From CAZIKB01 sp964539665 (GTDB lineage Bacteria > Zhuqueibacterota > Zhuqueibacteria > Oceanimicrobiales > Oceanimicrobiaceae): a DNA stretch of 43,666 bases. The stretch covers positions 1 through 43,666 of the forward strand of contig CAZIKB010000050.1 of assembly GCA_964539665.1 (NCBI GenBank), written 5' to 3'. This document shows positions 1-9,012 of the stretch, piece after piece; positions within the stretch are counted from its first letter, which is position 1; each line of letters starts with the position of its first letter. The notes beneath the pieces were generated by a model, which worked only from the letters and a program-made list of their open reading frames with translations, searched no databases and was not told the DNA's origin. Made by a program: the position numbers and the translations under genes.

Positions 1-1
1 G

Positions 2-247
2 TTTCAGCCTGTGATTGCTGCTGAAAAACAAAAATCGGCGATCATTTCCAAATTGCAGCAGCTAAGTTTGCATTTAAACGGGAGCAGAAATATAATAAGC
101 CAATCTGGTGTTATTTTTGGCGAGTGGGGGAGCTTTTACGATGATTGGTTGCTGGATACGGTGATCAGCTCCTATTGGAATATTTTTTCTGGAAAAGAAT
201 TGGTCAACGGTAAAATCTTTACAGGTTCTGAAGAAGTATTTAATTAA
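2..247 (+). CDS. C-terminal end of an unknown protein (partial)
   Basis: The reading frame is open at the left edge of the window, so only the last ~81 residues are present. They are not low-complexity and contain a Trp/Tyr-rich stretch (WGSFYDDWLLDTVISSYW) that looks like folded protein. I do not recognise the family. The gene ends 47 bases before the DUF2851 gene on the same strand, so the two may be co-transcribed. There is no signal peptide or membrane segment in the visible part. The GTG at base 11 could be read as a start, but no ribosome binding site can be judged there, and a continuation from upstream is simpler. Confidence 0.5.
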   Translation, partial: FQPVIAAEKQKSAIISKLQQLSLHLNGSRNIISQSGVIFGEWGSFYDDWLLDTVISSYWNIFSGKELVNGKIFTGSEEVFN

Positions 248-294
248 GGTTTGACCGAAAGCACACTTCTTATTGTCATTGGGAGGTCGGGAAT

Positions 295-1710
295 ATGGAA
301 TTAAAAGTCCATGATCAGGAAATCATTCTACAAAAACTGTGGAAAAGCAGGAAGATTTTTGACCAGGAACTGTTCACGACAACGGGTCGAAAATTAGAAG
401 TAATCTTTGAAGGAACAGAAAATTTAGATACAGGTCCCGATTTAAAAGACGCCATAATCAAATTAGATGGAAAGCTTATAAAAGGGGATGTAGAGGTACA
501 TTTGAATGAATCGGGTTGGTACAGTCATGGACATCATACCGATCCCAGGTACAATAATGTAGTGTTGCACCTTATCTCAGAAAAACCAAATGGAAAGAAT
601 TTGATCGAACGTGAAGATGGCGTGCAAATTCATCAGTTATTCATAAATATTGATTCTCTGAAAACAGCTCTATGGAAGAATCCAAAAACTAACTCACCTG
701 AAATAATAGAATCCTCGCATACTAATCCAGATTGTCCACTAAGTTATAAAGAACAATCCAAGATTCTGGCAACGATAAATGAGGCTGGCTCCAGAAGATT
801 ACATAATAAGGTAGAACAGTTAAGAGAAAATTCGAACTCCAGGTCCTGGGATCAGATACTATACCAGAAATTATTAGAAGCGCTGGGGTATTCGAAAAAT
901 CAGGTGCCTTTTCGCAAATTAGGCGAGTTAATCCCGTACGAATTGGTTTGTGGTGAGATGCAATGGGTATCAGAAGAGATGGCTTTAAAAAAATGTGCTG
1001 CCCTGCTTTTTGGCGCATCCGGTTTACTGCCGTCCCAGGATAAAACCAAAAGAGAATTGTTTGATGCTGAGACTTTAGATTATATTGCACCTCTGGAGTA
1101 TCTATGGGATCAAATGTCACATAGATTAGAAATCAAACCGATGAAATCTCAAGCCTGGCAATTTTTTCGCCTCAGACCGCAAAACTTTCCAACTCGTCGT
1201 TTAGCCGGTATGGTACAAATAATTTTCAGATTTTACCGTCAAGGATTATTAGATGGATTACTTAAAATCTTTCATGGAAATACAAAAGGTTATGATAAAA
1301 TCACCAATGAATTGGAATCCGCCTTAATTGCAAAAGCTGACGGATTTTGGTCAAGTCATTACAGATTTGATGAAAGCGTTCCAAAAGATAAACAGAAAAA
1401 AGATATCGCCCTGATAGGCAAGGATCGAGCCAGGGATATTGTGGTAAATATAGTTTTCCCAACATTGTATTTACATAGTACTGAATCCCGGGATGGCATG
1501 TTAAAAAATTCAGTTAAGGAGATATACGCAAGATATCCGAAACTCGCAGAAAATTCCGTAACCAGGGCTATGAAGGTTCAATTGTTTAAAAAACAAACTC
1601 AGGAATTCAAAGTAGTGAAATCAGCGTGCCAGCAGCAAGGATTACTGTATTTGAATAAGTTATATTGCAAAACGTTGCAATGTTCTGAATGTTTGCATTT
1701 GACTCCGTAG
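295..1710 (+). CDS. DUF2851 family protein
   Basis: A 471-residue protein matching the DUF2851 family, which is common in Bacteroidetes, Ignavibacteria and relatives and has no assigned function. Visible hallmarks are the N-terminal region ending in GDVEVHLNESGWYSHGHHTD, a conserved acidic/His patch rich in potential metal ligands, and the C-terminal cysteine motif near YCKTLQCSEC. Its length is close to that of the family. The ATG at 295 follows a strong GGGAGG at 281-286. There is no signal peptide, so it is probably cytoplasmic. The His/Asp pattern hints at a nuclease-like or metal-binding fold, but this is only inference. Confidence 0.85.
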   Translation: MELKVHDQEIILQKLWKSRKIFDQELFTTTGRKLEVIFEGTENLDTGPDLKDAIIKLDGKLIKGDVEVHLNESGWYSHGHHTDPRYNNVVLHLISEKPNGKNLIEREDGVQIHQLFINIDSLKTALWKNPKTNSPEIIESSHTNPDCPLSYKEQSKILATINEAGSRRLHNKVEQLRENSNSRSWDQILYQKLLEALGYSKNQVPFRKLGELIPYELVCGEMQWVSEEMALKKCAALLFGASGLLPSQDKTKRELFDAETLDYIAPLEYLWDQMSHRLEIKPMKSQAWQFFRLRPQNFPTRRLAGMVQIIFRFYRQGLLDGLLKIFHGNTKGYDKITNELESALIAKADGFWSSHYRFDESVPKDKQKKDIALIGKDRARDIVVNIVFPTLYLHSTESRDGMLKNSVKEIYARYPKLAENSVTRAMKVQLFKKQTQEFKVVKSACQQQGLLYLNKLYCKTLQCSECLHLTP

Positions 1711-1875
1711 GAGGGGCGGACTGCGAATTTGTATATTGAAGAACCTCTGCCTGTACTGATACTGAATGTGTCCTGTAGGGAAGAATAAGGATATAAGTTG
1801 ATAAGAATATAGGATTTAGAGTAAGTTTTTTTGTATCATGTCCCCTTATAACCATATACCCGAAATTTGCTCTAA

Positions 1876-2073
1876 CTATTTTGTAATTAAGTTATTTTCT
1901 AATATCCCCTGTAAGACAATCCGGTATTCTCCTGTATCTTGATTGACACATTCCAAAATTGCCTGACATTGTGAAGAACTTGCTAACATTTCAGTTATAT
2001 GTTTTTTCAGAGCGTCGCCGGATAAATGGGTAGTATTTATACTCTCAATCACTTTAATGTCAATCTTTTCCAT
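1876..2073 (-). CDS. small hypothetical protein, 65 aa
   Basis: A short open frame read leftwards, preceded by a GAGAGA purine-rich stretch about 5 bases upstream of its ATG. Composition is ordinary for a soluble protein (mixed charged and hydrophobic residues, a predicted helix near ALKKHITEMLASSS, then a strand-rich C-terminus). It has no signal peptide, no metal motif and no recognised family. It stands alone between the DUF2851 gene and a divergently read secreted protein. It is kept because of the Shine-Dalgarno-like site and protein-like composition, but it could be spurious. Confidence 0.45.
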   Translation of the reverse strand: MEKIDIKVIESINTTHLSGDALKKHITEMLASSSQCQAILECVNQDTGEYRIVLQGILENNLITK

Positions 2074-2302
2074 TATATTTCTCTCACCAATAAATTTTCA
2101 AAATTATGATTTTAACAAGCTCTCTTTTCAGTTTTGTCTGAATTATATTATCGGGAGTTAAGTTTTTATCCTTAAAGAGTATTCATCAATTCATATAAAA
2201 TATTTAAAAAAAGTCTTGACTTTTTATACAAAAACTATAACTTATAAAATTGTAAGGAATGAGAGTTTTACTCCTGCTTATTAATCTAATTTTATTTTAT
2301 TA

Positions 2303-2731
2303 ATGCGAAAAATTGTTTTTTTTATTCTATTTAGTGTAATCTGTGTTATTGGAATCAGCCAAATTTTAGGCGACACATTTATATTAAATTTTGAAGGTCA
2401 TCCAGGATTAGATCAGGTTCTGATAAAATGGACTACCCGGAATGAAGTCAATTTGAAGGGATTTGAAATACTGCGCAGCCGTGATAAAAATAATCCGATT
2501 GATTATAAGAAGGTTACATTTGTAAAAGCAAAAGACGAGATTAAAATAGAAAAAGAATACGAATATAAGGACAAATCAGTATTTAAACAGCTTGATCGTT
2601 CTTATTATTATAAACTTAATATTATTCGCCAAGATAATTCGTCAACTCTTTTCCCCAAAATCATTACAGTCACTCCAACCATTTCCAGCGCACGTCAAAC
2701 TTGGGGAAGTATCAAAGCCATGTTCAGATAA
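2303..2731 (+). CDS. secreted fibronectin-III-like protein, 142 aa
   Basis: The N-terminus (about residues 1-22) is a signal peptide or membrane anchor, with Arg-Lys followed by a long hydrophobic run. The rest resembles the single fibronectin-III-like strand pattern common in surface proteins of this bacterial group: an IKWTTRNEVNLKGFEILRS segment (Trp-Thr-Thr, Glu-Val-Asn, Gly-Phe-Glu-Ile) and a YYYKLNIIRQDN strand. In larger T9SS substrates this unit sits just before the sorting domain; here it is the whole protein and no sorting domain follows. The upstream sequence is very AT-rich and has no convincing ribosome binding site. A clear intrinsic terminator follows at 2774-2810. Function unknown. 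Confidence 0.65.
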   Translation: MRKIVFFILFSVICVIGISQILGDTFILNFEGHPGLDQVLIKWTTRNEVNLKGFEILRSRDKNNPIDYKKVTFVKAKDEIKIEKEYEYKDKSVFKQLDRSYYYKLNIIRQDNSSTLFPKIITVTPTISSARQTWGSIKAMFR

Positions 2732-2773
2732 TCCTTTCGCTACGAAAATATATAGAGTTTTGTGAATACAGAT

Positions 2774-2810
2774 AAGGCAACGTATCGGAGGAGCGTTGCC
2801 TTTTTCATTT
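2774..2810 (+). terminator. intrinsic terminator
   Basis: A perfect 9-bp stem (AAGGCAACG at 2774-2782 with CGTTGCCTT at 2794-2802), an 11-base loop and a following T-rich tract. It lies 43 bases after the stop of the secreted 142-residue protein and would end its transcript. Confidence 0.8.
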
Positions 2811-2892
2811 TACAGGTAAGTGCTCATCAAGAATGTATAATTCGGTATATCCGCAAATAACTGCTTTTACGTTCAGGTCATTTAATCCTGGT

Positions 2893-3201
2893 TCAAGTTA
2901 CTAAACCATACTCTTTCTCAGTCAGTTTTTCTATTATTACTTTTGTTCCCCACTGTAATTTAAATTTATCTCGAAATGTATTTGCATTAATTCGATAATG
3001 ACTATGTGGCTTTTTAGGACCCTGGCACCAGCATTCCACAGCTTCTATATAAATTTCTATGTCTTCGTCTCCGATTTTTAAATTAAAAGGTTTACCGACC
3101 TTTGGGAAAAAATCTAATTCCTTTTTTTGGATCATGATGAAATTCCCGTTTGCTTCTTCAGCGGACAACTTTCTTTTAAACCGATTTTTTTCTGCAGCCA
3201 T
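2893..3201 (-). CDS. hypothetical protein, 102 aa
   Basis: The ATG is preceded by AAAGGAG at a good distance, so the gene is probably expressed. The protein has a basic N-terminus (KNRFKRK) and a mainly beta-strand body. A compact CWCQGPKKPHSHYRI segment has two Cys and two His close together, which could bind metal or could simply be a surface loop. No signal peptide or membrane segment. I do not recognise a family. It is transcribed away from the DNA glycosylase gene, leaving a 136-base AT-rich divergent promoter region (3202-3337) in which I could not identify a specific operator. Confidence 0.6.
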   Translation of the reverse strand: MAAEKNRFKRKLSAEEANGNFIMIQKKELDFFPKVGKPFNLKIGDEDIEIYIEAVECWCQGPKKPHSHYRINANTFRDKFKLQWGTKVIIEKLTEKEYGLVT

Positions 3202-3337
3202 TATTGCAACTCCTTTGTTGTTTTAAATTCCTTTTATAATGGAATTTGCTTACCACAATGTCAAACAAATCCTTGCACTTTTATAAAATAACCTTTAAAT
3301 TACAATATAATTATTACTAATTTAATTTTCAAGTTTT

Positions 3338-3958
3338 ATGATTGTCAAAGCTATTTCTCATCTCAGAACTGCTGATCCGATTTTGAAAAACATAATCGAT
3401 CGTATCGGGGAATGCACACTGGCGCCTATGAACAATTATTTTGTGGCATTATTGGAGGCTATTATTTCTCAGCAGCTTTCAGTTAAAGCCGCCGCCACGA
3501 TTTTTAGTCGTTTTCTTGGACTCTATACAGATGGTAAGAACCCAAAACCGGCTGATATTTTAGCAACGCCAAATGACCAATTGCGACAGGCCGGCCTTTC
3601 CAGGCAAAAACTTTCGTATGTCAAGGATTTAGCTGAAAAGTTAGAAAATGGTGCGATTGATACAAGGAAATTCTCCCTAATGTCAGACAAAGAAATTATC
3701 GATGAACTTGTGCAGGTGAAAGGTATTGGACGATGGACAGCAGAGATGTTTTTGATCTTTGCCCTTAATCGTCCTGATGTTTTACCGGTTGATGATCTGG
3801 GATTTCGTAAGGCCATTAAATTAGAATATAATTTATCCGAACTCCCTGACGCCAAACAAATTGAAAAGATTGCCGTCCCCTGGCATCCTTACAGTACAAT
3901 CGCTACGTGGTATTTGTGGGAGAGTTTGGATAATGCTCCTTTGCAAACACCTGAATAA
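3338..3958 (+). CDS. DNA-3-methyladenine glycosylase II (HhH-GPD family)
   Basis: A base-excision-repair glycosylase that removes alkylated bases such as 3-methyladenine. The 206-residue protein has the core of the AlkA/Mag family: an N-terminal helical region with AIISQQLSVKAA, the helix-hairpin-helix VKGIGRWTAEM at about 127-137, and the catalytic Asp in LPVDDLG (second Asp, residue 153). It lacks the extra N-terminal beta domain of E. coli AlkA and so resembles the short archaeal/yeast Mag forms. There are no FeS-cluster cysteines, which separates it from Nth/MutY. Its stop overlaps the ATG at 3958 as TAATG. Confidence 0.88.
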   Translation: MIVKAISHLRTADPILKNIIDRIGECTLAPMNNYFVALLEAIISQQLSVKAAATIFSRFLGLYTDGKNPKPADILATPNDQLRQAGLSRQKLSYVKDLAEKLENGAIDTRKFSLMSDKEIIDELVQVKGIGRWTAEMFLIFALNRPDVLPVDDLGFRKAIKLEYNLSELPDAKQIEKIAVPWHPYSTIATWYLWESLDNAPLQTPE

Positions 3959-3999
3959 TGTCAAATATGGACTCGGAAGATCAAATAATCGAGGAAATC

Positions 4000-6900
4000 A
4001 TGCAAAAGGTTAAAAGTTATTTTTTCAGACTGTTTGTCAGCTTTTTATTGACTTTCACAACTTTATTAAATGGTCAGGAAATACAACCGAATCAAATCTA
4101 TCAGGAGTATAACCGGGTTTTGCGTTTAATTGGTAATCAAAAATACGATGAGGCTATTCTAGGTCTTGAGAACATAATTGGTCAGGATTCATCTTTCAAT
4201 CGTGCATATCTTAAAATTGTTGAAATTTATAAATATAAAAAGGATTTGGATGGAGCACAAAAATACTTTGATAATATAGTTAAGAATTCTCCAGATAATC
4301 CTTTTGTGTATCATGCATTAGGATTGATTTATACTGGAAGACAGAAATATCAATTGGCATATGAAAGTATACTAAGAGCTATTCAGCTTGATCTTGATTA
4401 TTTTGCTGCCTATCCAGATTTTGTAAATGTCCATCGCGATAGAGATGAAGCAATAAATACTATTAAAGCTGTTGCTGAAATTAAACCTGATATTGCAGCA
4501 CCGCATTATGGATTGGCATATATATACAACCTGAAAAATCAGAGTCAAAATCAATTAGAAGCAGCAAAAAAGGCTGTGGAATTGAACGCGAGTTTATTGG
4601 AAGCCTGCTTTTTTGTTGCGGATGGGTACTATTTGGCTGGTGATTATGAACAGGCTTTGAAAGAATGTGATCTCGGGCTAAAACTGTCAGAAGTAAAGAA
4701 CGATTTGGAAAACCAAATTGAATTTATAAAATTAAAAGCACTTATCGTCAATAAATTAGGTGATGCTAAAAGTGCAATAAATTATTTGCAGTATGCTTTA
4801 CAAATGTCACAGGAGATTGGAGATAAAGTAAAAGAGGGTGATTGCTTAAATGATCTAGCAAGAATTCATTGGTATATATCGCAATATCATGAAGCCATAC
4901 TTTATGCCAACCAGGCATTGGAATTAGAGAAATTACTAGGAAAAAAAAGTGGTCAGGCTTCCAATTTGATTTATATAGGAATCGGTTATGCAGAGCTTGG
5001 AGATTATTCAAAGGCATTAGAATTGTATCAAAGTGCCAGGGATTTATATGCGGAAATTGGTGACAAGGGAGCAGAAGGAATATGTCTTGGCAATTTAGCG
5101 GGTTTGTATGTAAGACTTGGAAACGAACACAAAGCCCTCACTCTCTATGAGCAATCTATTAAGGTTTTAAGTAAGTTGAGCTCAGGGTGGGATAAAGTCA
5201 GAGCAAATTGTATCGGTCAATCAGGAGCCGCCTATGAGTTGTTGAGCGATTTCCCAAAAGCGCTCGAGCAATATCAACATGCCCTGCAAATTTTACGACC
5301 AATTAAAACAGCAGGACATCAAGTGACTGAGTTTCTCAGAAAAATCGGTAGTGTTCATCTGCAATTGGAAGATTATTCTCAGGCTAAGGTGTATTATGAG
5401 CAAGCTCATAAGATTAATGTGAATATAATGGTTGAAGCTAATCATGCATATAATTTGCTTAATTCCGGTAATTTATCTTTGGCTATTGGAGAATTATCAA
5501 ATGCTGAAAAGCAATTCAAAGGGGCGCTTGAAATCGGAAATAAAATAAAAGAAATAGAATTGATTTGGAACGCACAGGCTGGTTTGGCAAACGCATACCT
5601 TAAACAAGGAAAATACAACAAAGCATTAGATAATTTTAAAAATGCAGTTGAGACTGTGGAGAACGTTAGAGGCAAACTTAAATTGGCAGAAGAAAAAGCC
5701 GGCTTCTTTAAAGATAAAATTGCTATTTATGCTGATTTGATCAATCTTTTAGCTGAACTACATTATCAATATCCCAACAATGGTTATGATGTAGAAGCTT
5801 TTCGATATGCTGAACGGGCTAAAGCGCGAACCCTCTTAGATATTGTTTATCAAGGAAGGTTATTTCATAACATAACAGAAATTCCTTCTGAATTCAAACA
5901 GAAATTCTTGATTAATGAGAAAGAACTGGAGAATAAACACTTAGACTTATCACAAGAATTAGCAAATCAAGAAGACCTTAGGGACCAGAAGTTAATTTTT
6001 TCTTTGAATAATGAAATTGAGGCTCTGCAGAGAGAAAACGCCCAGTTGCTGAAGGAAATCAAAGAGAAATATCCTTCATATTATAACCTGACTAATCCAA
6101 CACTTCTCACAATTGATGATATTCAAAGCGAAATTCTTTCCAACAATCAGGTACTGATTGAATATTTTTTGAGTGATAAACATATTTACGTTTGGGCTTT
6201 TACTAAAGAGAAGTTACATTTTTCAACTATCGATTTGACCAGAAAAGAACTTGAAAACAGGCTGGCGAATATTAGTCCAATCTTCCAAAGAGAGAAGGTT
6301 GCTGCTGCGGTTCAAATCGACCATCGCTGGGCAAACATCAGATCCGACCTGTTATACGAATTATATCAAATCCTGGTTAAAAAGCCATTAGCCGATCTAC
6401 TCAAGCCAGGAATGGTGTTGAACATTATACCAGATGATATTCTTTACTATTTTCCCTTTGAAATTTTAGTAACAAATTTTAGTCAAGACAAGGTAGAATA
6501 TTTAATCGAAAAACACCCAATCTCTTATACTTCTTCAGCCAGTCTTCTTAATCCTAAACTGCATAGAACTAAAAAAACTGAAAAAGATTTACTTGCTTTT
6601 GGCAACCCCGATTTTGGGTCAAAACAAAATAAGGGTATCCTCGAGTGGTTAAGCTCTCTCAAAACGGTGAAATCCATTTTACGAGGCGATAGTTTTGCAC
6701 CTCTTCCATATGCCGAGCTTGAAGTAAAGAGTATCGCTGAAAATTTCACAGATGCAGCCATTTTCATCGGAAATGATGCAACCGAAACACGATTGAAGGA
6801 GATGGCTGGAAATTATAAATTCATCCATCTTGCGACGCACAATCTCGCTGACGATACCCAGCCAATGTATTCGAAGATTATTCTTGCTCAAACTGGTGAA

Positions 6901-7251
6901 GAAAGTGAAGATGGTTTCCTGCAAACCTATGAAGTATACAACTTGAAGCTCAACGCCGACCTTGTTGTGCTTAGTGGTTGCAATACGGGTTTGGGTAAAC
7001 TAAGTAGGGGTGAGGGACTAATTGGTATGACCCGGGCGTTTCTTTATGCAGGAGCGTCTAATCTGGTGGTGAGTTTATGGCCGGTCAATGATGAATCTAC
7101 TGCTGAACTTATGAGATATTTTTATGAAAATCTTAAAAAAGGAGTAGGAAAAAAATCCGCATTACAAAATGCCAAGGTGAAATTAATCCATTCGAATGAC
7201 TGGAAGCGTAATCCTTTTTACTGGGGCGCGTTTGTGTTGAGAGGTGAATAG
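4000..7251 (+). CDS. secreted TPR-repeat protein with C-terminal CHAT protease domain
   Basis: A 1083-residue protein. I prefer the ATG at 4000: it follows GAGGAAATC and begins directly with a signal peptide (KVKSYFFRLFVSFLLTF...), whereas the ATG at 3958 would add 14 charged residues in front. After the signal come many tetratricopeptide repeats (about 30-600), several of the longer 40-residue NB-ARC-associated TPR_12 kind with ALELYQSARDLYAEIGDK-like helices. A coiled linker follows, then a CHAT domain (about 710-1083). The caspase-like dyad is visible: His947 in FIHLATHN and Cys994 in VLSGCNTG, followed by RGEGLIGMTRAFLYAGA. It should act outside the cytoplasm as a cysteine protease or scaffold. 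No gasdermin-like partner or cas gene is adjacent. The gene converges on an anti-sigma gene that also contains TPR. Confidence 0.88.
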   Translation: MQKVKSYFFRLFVSFLLTFTTLLNGQEIQPNQIYQEYNRVLRLIGNQKYDEAILGLENIIGQDSSFNRAYLKIVEIYKYKKDLDGAQKYFDNIVKNSPDNPFVYHALGLIYTGRQKYQLAYESILRAIQLDLDYFAAYPDFVNVHRDRDEAINTIKAVAEIKPDIAAPHYGLAYIYNLKNQSQNQLEAAKKAVELNASLLEACFFVADGYYLAGDYEQALKECDLGLKLSEVKNDLENQIEFIKLKALIVNKLGDAKSAINYLQYALQMSQEIGDKVKEGDCLNDLARIHWYISQYHEAILYANQALELEKLLGKKSGQASNLIYIGIGYAELGDYSKALELYQSARDLYAEIGDKGAEGICLGNLAGLYVRLGNEHKALTLYEQSIKVLSKLSSGWDKVRANCIGQSGAAYELLSDFPKALEQYQHALQILRPIKTAGHQVTEFLRKIGSVHLQLEDYSQAKVYYEQAHKINVNIMVEANHAYNLLNSGNLSLAIGELSNAEKQFKGALEIGNKIKEIELIWNAQAGLANAYLKQGKYNKALDNFKNAVETVENVRGKLKLAEEKAGFFKDKIAIYADLINLLAELHYQYPNNGYDVEAFRYAERAKARTLLDIVYQGRLFHNITEIPSEFKQKFLINEKELENKHLDLSQELANQEDLRDQKLIFSLNNEIEALQRENAQLLKEIKEKYPSYYNLTNPTLLTIDDIQSEILSNNQVLIEYFLSDKHIYVWAFTKEKLHFSTIDLTRKELENRLANISPIFQREKVAAAVQIDHRWANIRSDLLYELYQILVKKPLADLLKPGMVLNIIPDDILYYFPFEILVTNFSQDKVEYLIEKHPISYTSSASLLNPKLHRTKKTEKDLLAFGNPDFGSKQNKGILEWLSSLKTVKSILRGDSFAPLPYAELEVKSIAENFTDAAIFIGNDATETRLKEMAGNYKFIHLATHNLADDTQPMYSKIILAQTGEESEDGFLQTYEVYNLKLNADLVVLSGCNTGLGKLSRGEGLIGMTRAFLYAGASNLVVSLWPVNDESTAELMRYFYENLKKGVGKKSALQNAKVKLIHSNDWKRNPFYWGAFVLRGE

Positions 7252-7286
7252 AGGGGGCTTATATTTAAATAGAATGATCTGGTTGA

Positions 7287-8255
7287 TTATTTTGAAATAT
7301 ACTCTTCGATCATTATAATCATTTCTTTTGCGGTTGCTTTTCTCATCAAATTTGACTGATTCATACTAATAAGCTTTTCAAATTGCTGCTTTGCTTTTGG
7401 CATTTCTCCCAGCATTATGTAAGCTTTACCCAGAAACCAAAGGCAGTCTTCTTGATAATATGCATTGTTACGTGTATTGACGAACGCACTATTTAAATAT
7501 GATATCCCTTTCTGAATATGAGCGGAGTTGTAACGATATGGCAGTCCTAACAACGATTCTTTTCCATCAAGAAGGTAAACAAGACCAAGATGAAAGTTGG
7601 CAAAATAATCGCTGGGATGGCTTTTCAAGTATTCGTTAAAAGATTTAATGGCCATTTCATAGTTGCCCTGTTCAAAAGACTCTAATCCCACTTGCAGAGA
7701 TTCTGAGCCGATACGTTCACCGCGCACGGTGCCTGCTTTTTGCGGTTGAACAAGTGTGATTGAAAAATATGCCGGGCGCTTTAGAAGGGCGAAGGTGTAA
7801 GTCCCCCCTAAACAAAGAGAAATGATCAATCCTGCATAAGCAAAATTTAGCGGCCGAAAAATTCGATTGAACCATTGTTCAACCGAGATTAAGATTTTCG
7901 CATAAATACCTTCCGATATGACTTCGGTGACGGCTTTACGCCCCTTAATTGAATCCAAATGTTGATAAATCCGCTCATCCATTTCATGTTCAATTGCATT
8001 CCAGTTGGCAGGTAAGACTACTTCGTAATCCTGTTTTTCATAGTTCTGTAAATTCAGTACAATTTCATCACAAGTAGGACATATATCGAGGTGCTCTTTA
8101 AGTATATTTTTATCCTTGCTTGTGAGTTCTCCTTCTATAAGCCGTATTAAAATTTCCGAATCTGAGCATTGCTTTTCTATTTCCACTTTCAAGTGATTGA
8201 ATGCCGCACGGTATTTTTCCTTTAAAGCATCATCATTATTCAGGGATTCATTCAT
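7287..8255 (-). CDS. anti-sigma factor with zinc-finger N-terminus, one TM helix and TPR domain
   Basis: A 322-residue membrane protein. The N-terminal cytoplasmic part has the ZAS/zf-HC2 motif His55-x3-Cys59-x2-Cys62 (HLDICPTC). One hydrophobic helix lies at about 137-158 (FAYAGLIISLCLGGTYTFALL), and the extracytoplasmic part (about 175-322) has TPR-like repeats. It overlaps the end of the sigma gene by 4 bases (ATGA), the usual arrangement for a cognate sigma/anti-sigma pair. A periplasmic TPR sensor suggests that protein-protein contact, or loss of it, releases the sigma factor. Its partner could be the convergent TPR-CHAT protein, but this is inference from position only. Confidence 0.85.
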   Translation of the reverse strand: MNESLNNDDALKEKYRAAFNHLKVEIEKQCSDSEILIRLIEGELTSKDKNILKEHLDICPTCDEIVLNLQNYEKQDYEVVLPANWNAIEHEMDERIYQHLDSIKGRKAVTEVISEGIYAKILISVEQWFNRIFRPLNFAYAGLIISLCLGGTYTFALLKRPAYFSITLVQPQKAGTVRGERIGSESLQVGLESFEQGNYEMAIKSFNEYLKSHPSDYFANFHLGLVYLLDGKESLLGLPYRYNSAHIQKGISYLNSAFVNTRNNAYYQEDCLWFLGKAYIMLGEMPKAKQQFEKLISMNQSNLMRKATAKEMIIMIEEYISK

Positions 8256-8815
8256 GACTCCTCCATAATTATTTTGAACCTGCGCCTGCCGTTCTGGATA
8301 TGTGAACGAACTTGATCGGACGGATAGCCAGTCATTTCGACGATTTCTTTATACGATAAACTATGAATATAGAATAAACAAAAACACCTTCTTTGTAAGG
8401 GTTTTAGCAATTTTACCGCTTTCAATATTTTATGTTTTATAATCTCTTGTGATTCATTTTGAAAATGGTTGTCGTAATTTATAACAGCATGCTTTTCTTC
8501 AAGCTGCTGAAATTGATGTCTACTTTTTTTGCGTAAATGGTCAATACACAGGTTTACGGCAATTCGAGTCAACCAGGGAAAAAAAGATTTACCGAGTTCG
8601 AATGATTCGATATGGTTAATAGCTTTCATAAATGATTCACTCGTTAAGTCTTTCGCTACTTCCGTATTCATGACCAATTTCATGCAGCGAGCAAATATCC
8701 TTTGTTTATACTTTTCATAAAGTTCACCCATGTATTCAGTATCTCTGGAGTTTAAGTATTTCATAATCCAGAGATTATCTTCATCACTCGCTAAGTTGCG
8801 TTTATTGCAATCCAC
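8252..8815 (-). CDS. ECF-type RNA polymerase sigma factor
   Basis: A 187-residue sigma-70 family protein with only regions 2 and 4. Region 2 is at about 20-95 (YKQRIFARCMKL...DLTSESFMKA, FFPWLTRIAVNLCIDHLRKK). Region 4 is at about 128-185 (LKPLQRRCFCLFYIHSLSYKEIVEMTGYP, SHIQNGRRRFK helix-turn-helix). It directs RNA polymerase to a specific stress or envelope regulon. The 3'-end overlaps the anti-sigma gene. Its promoter must lie in 8816-9012, shared divergently with the large secreted protein gene at 9013, which is an obvious candidate target. I could not define a matching promoter motif from one copy. Confidence 0.92.
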   Translation of the reverse strand: MDCNKRNLASDEDNLWIMKYLNSRDTEYMGELYEKYKQRIFARCMKLVMNTEVAKDLTSESFMKAINHIESFELGKSFFPWLTRIAVNLCIDHLRKKSRHQFQQLEEKHAVINYDNHFQNESQEIIKHKILKAVKLLKPLQRRCFCLFYIHSLSYKEIVEMTGYPSDQVRSHIQNGRRRFKIIMEES

Positions 8816-9012
8816 TCTTTTCTTTCCTTTACATTACGAATGAAAATTCGAAAATACACAATTTTCTTTAAATGTTTTATAAAGTTAATGACATGAAAGG
8901 CAAAATGCAATAAGAAATTTTTTATGTAATTTTAAAAGCTGAATCGTACTAAAAATAAGACAATAATTGTATGAGCACAAATTTGAACTTATGAGAAATA
9001 GAGGAGGGTGTT

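Noticed and set aside
2216..2248. Sigma-70 promoter before the 142-residue secreted protein (TTGACT ... TATAAC)
   Set aside because: Spacing is 14 bases to TATAAC or 21 to TATAAA; neither is good and the surrounding sequence is AT-rich enough to give such words by chance.
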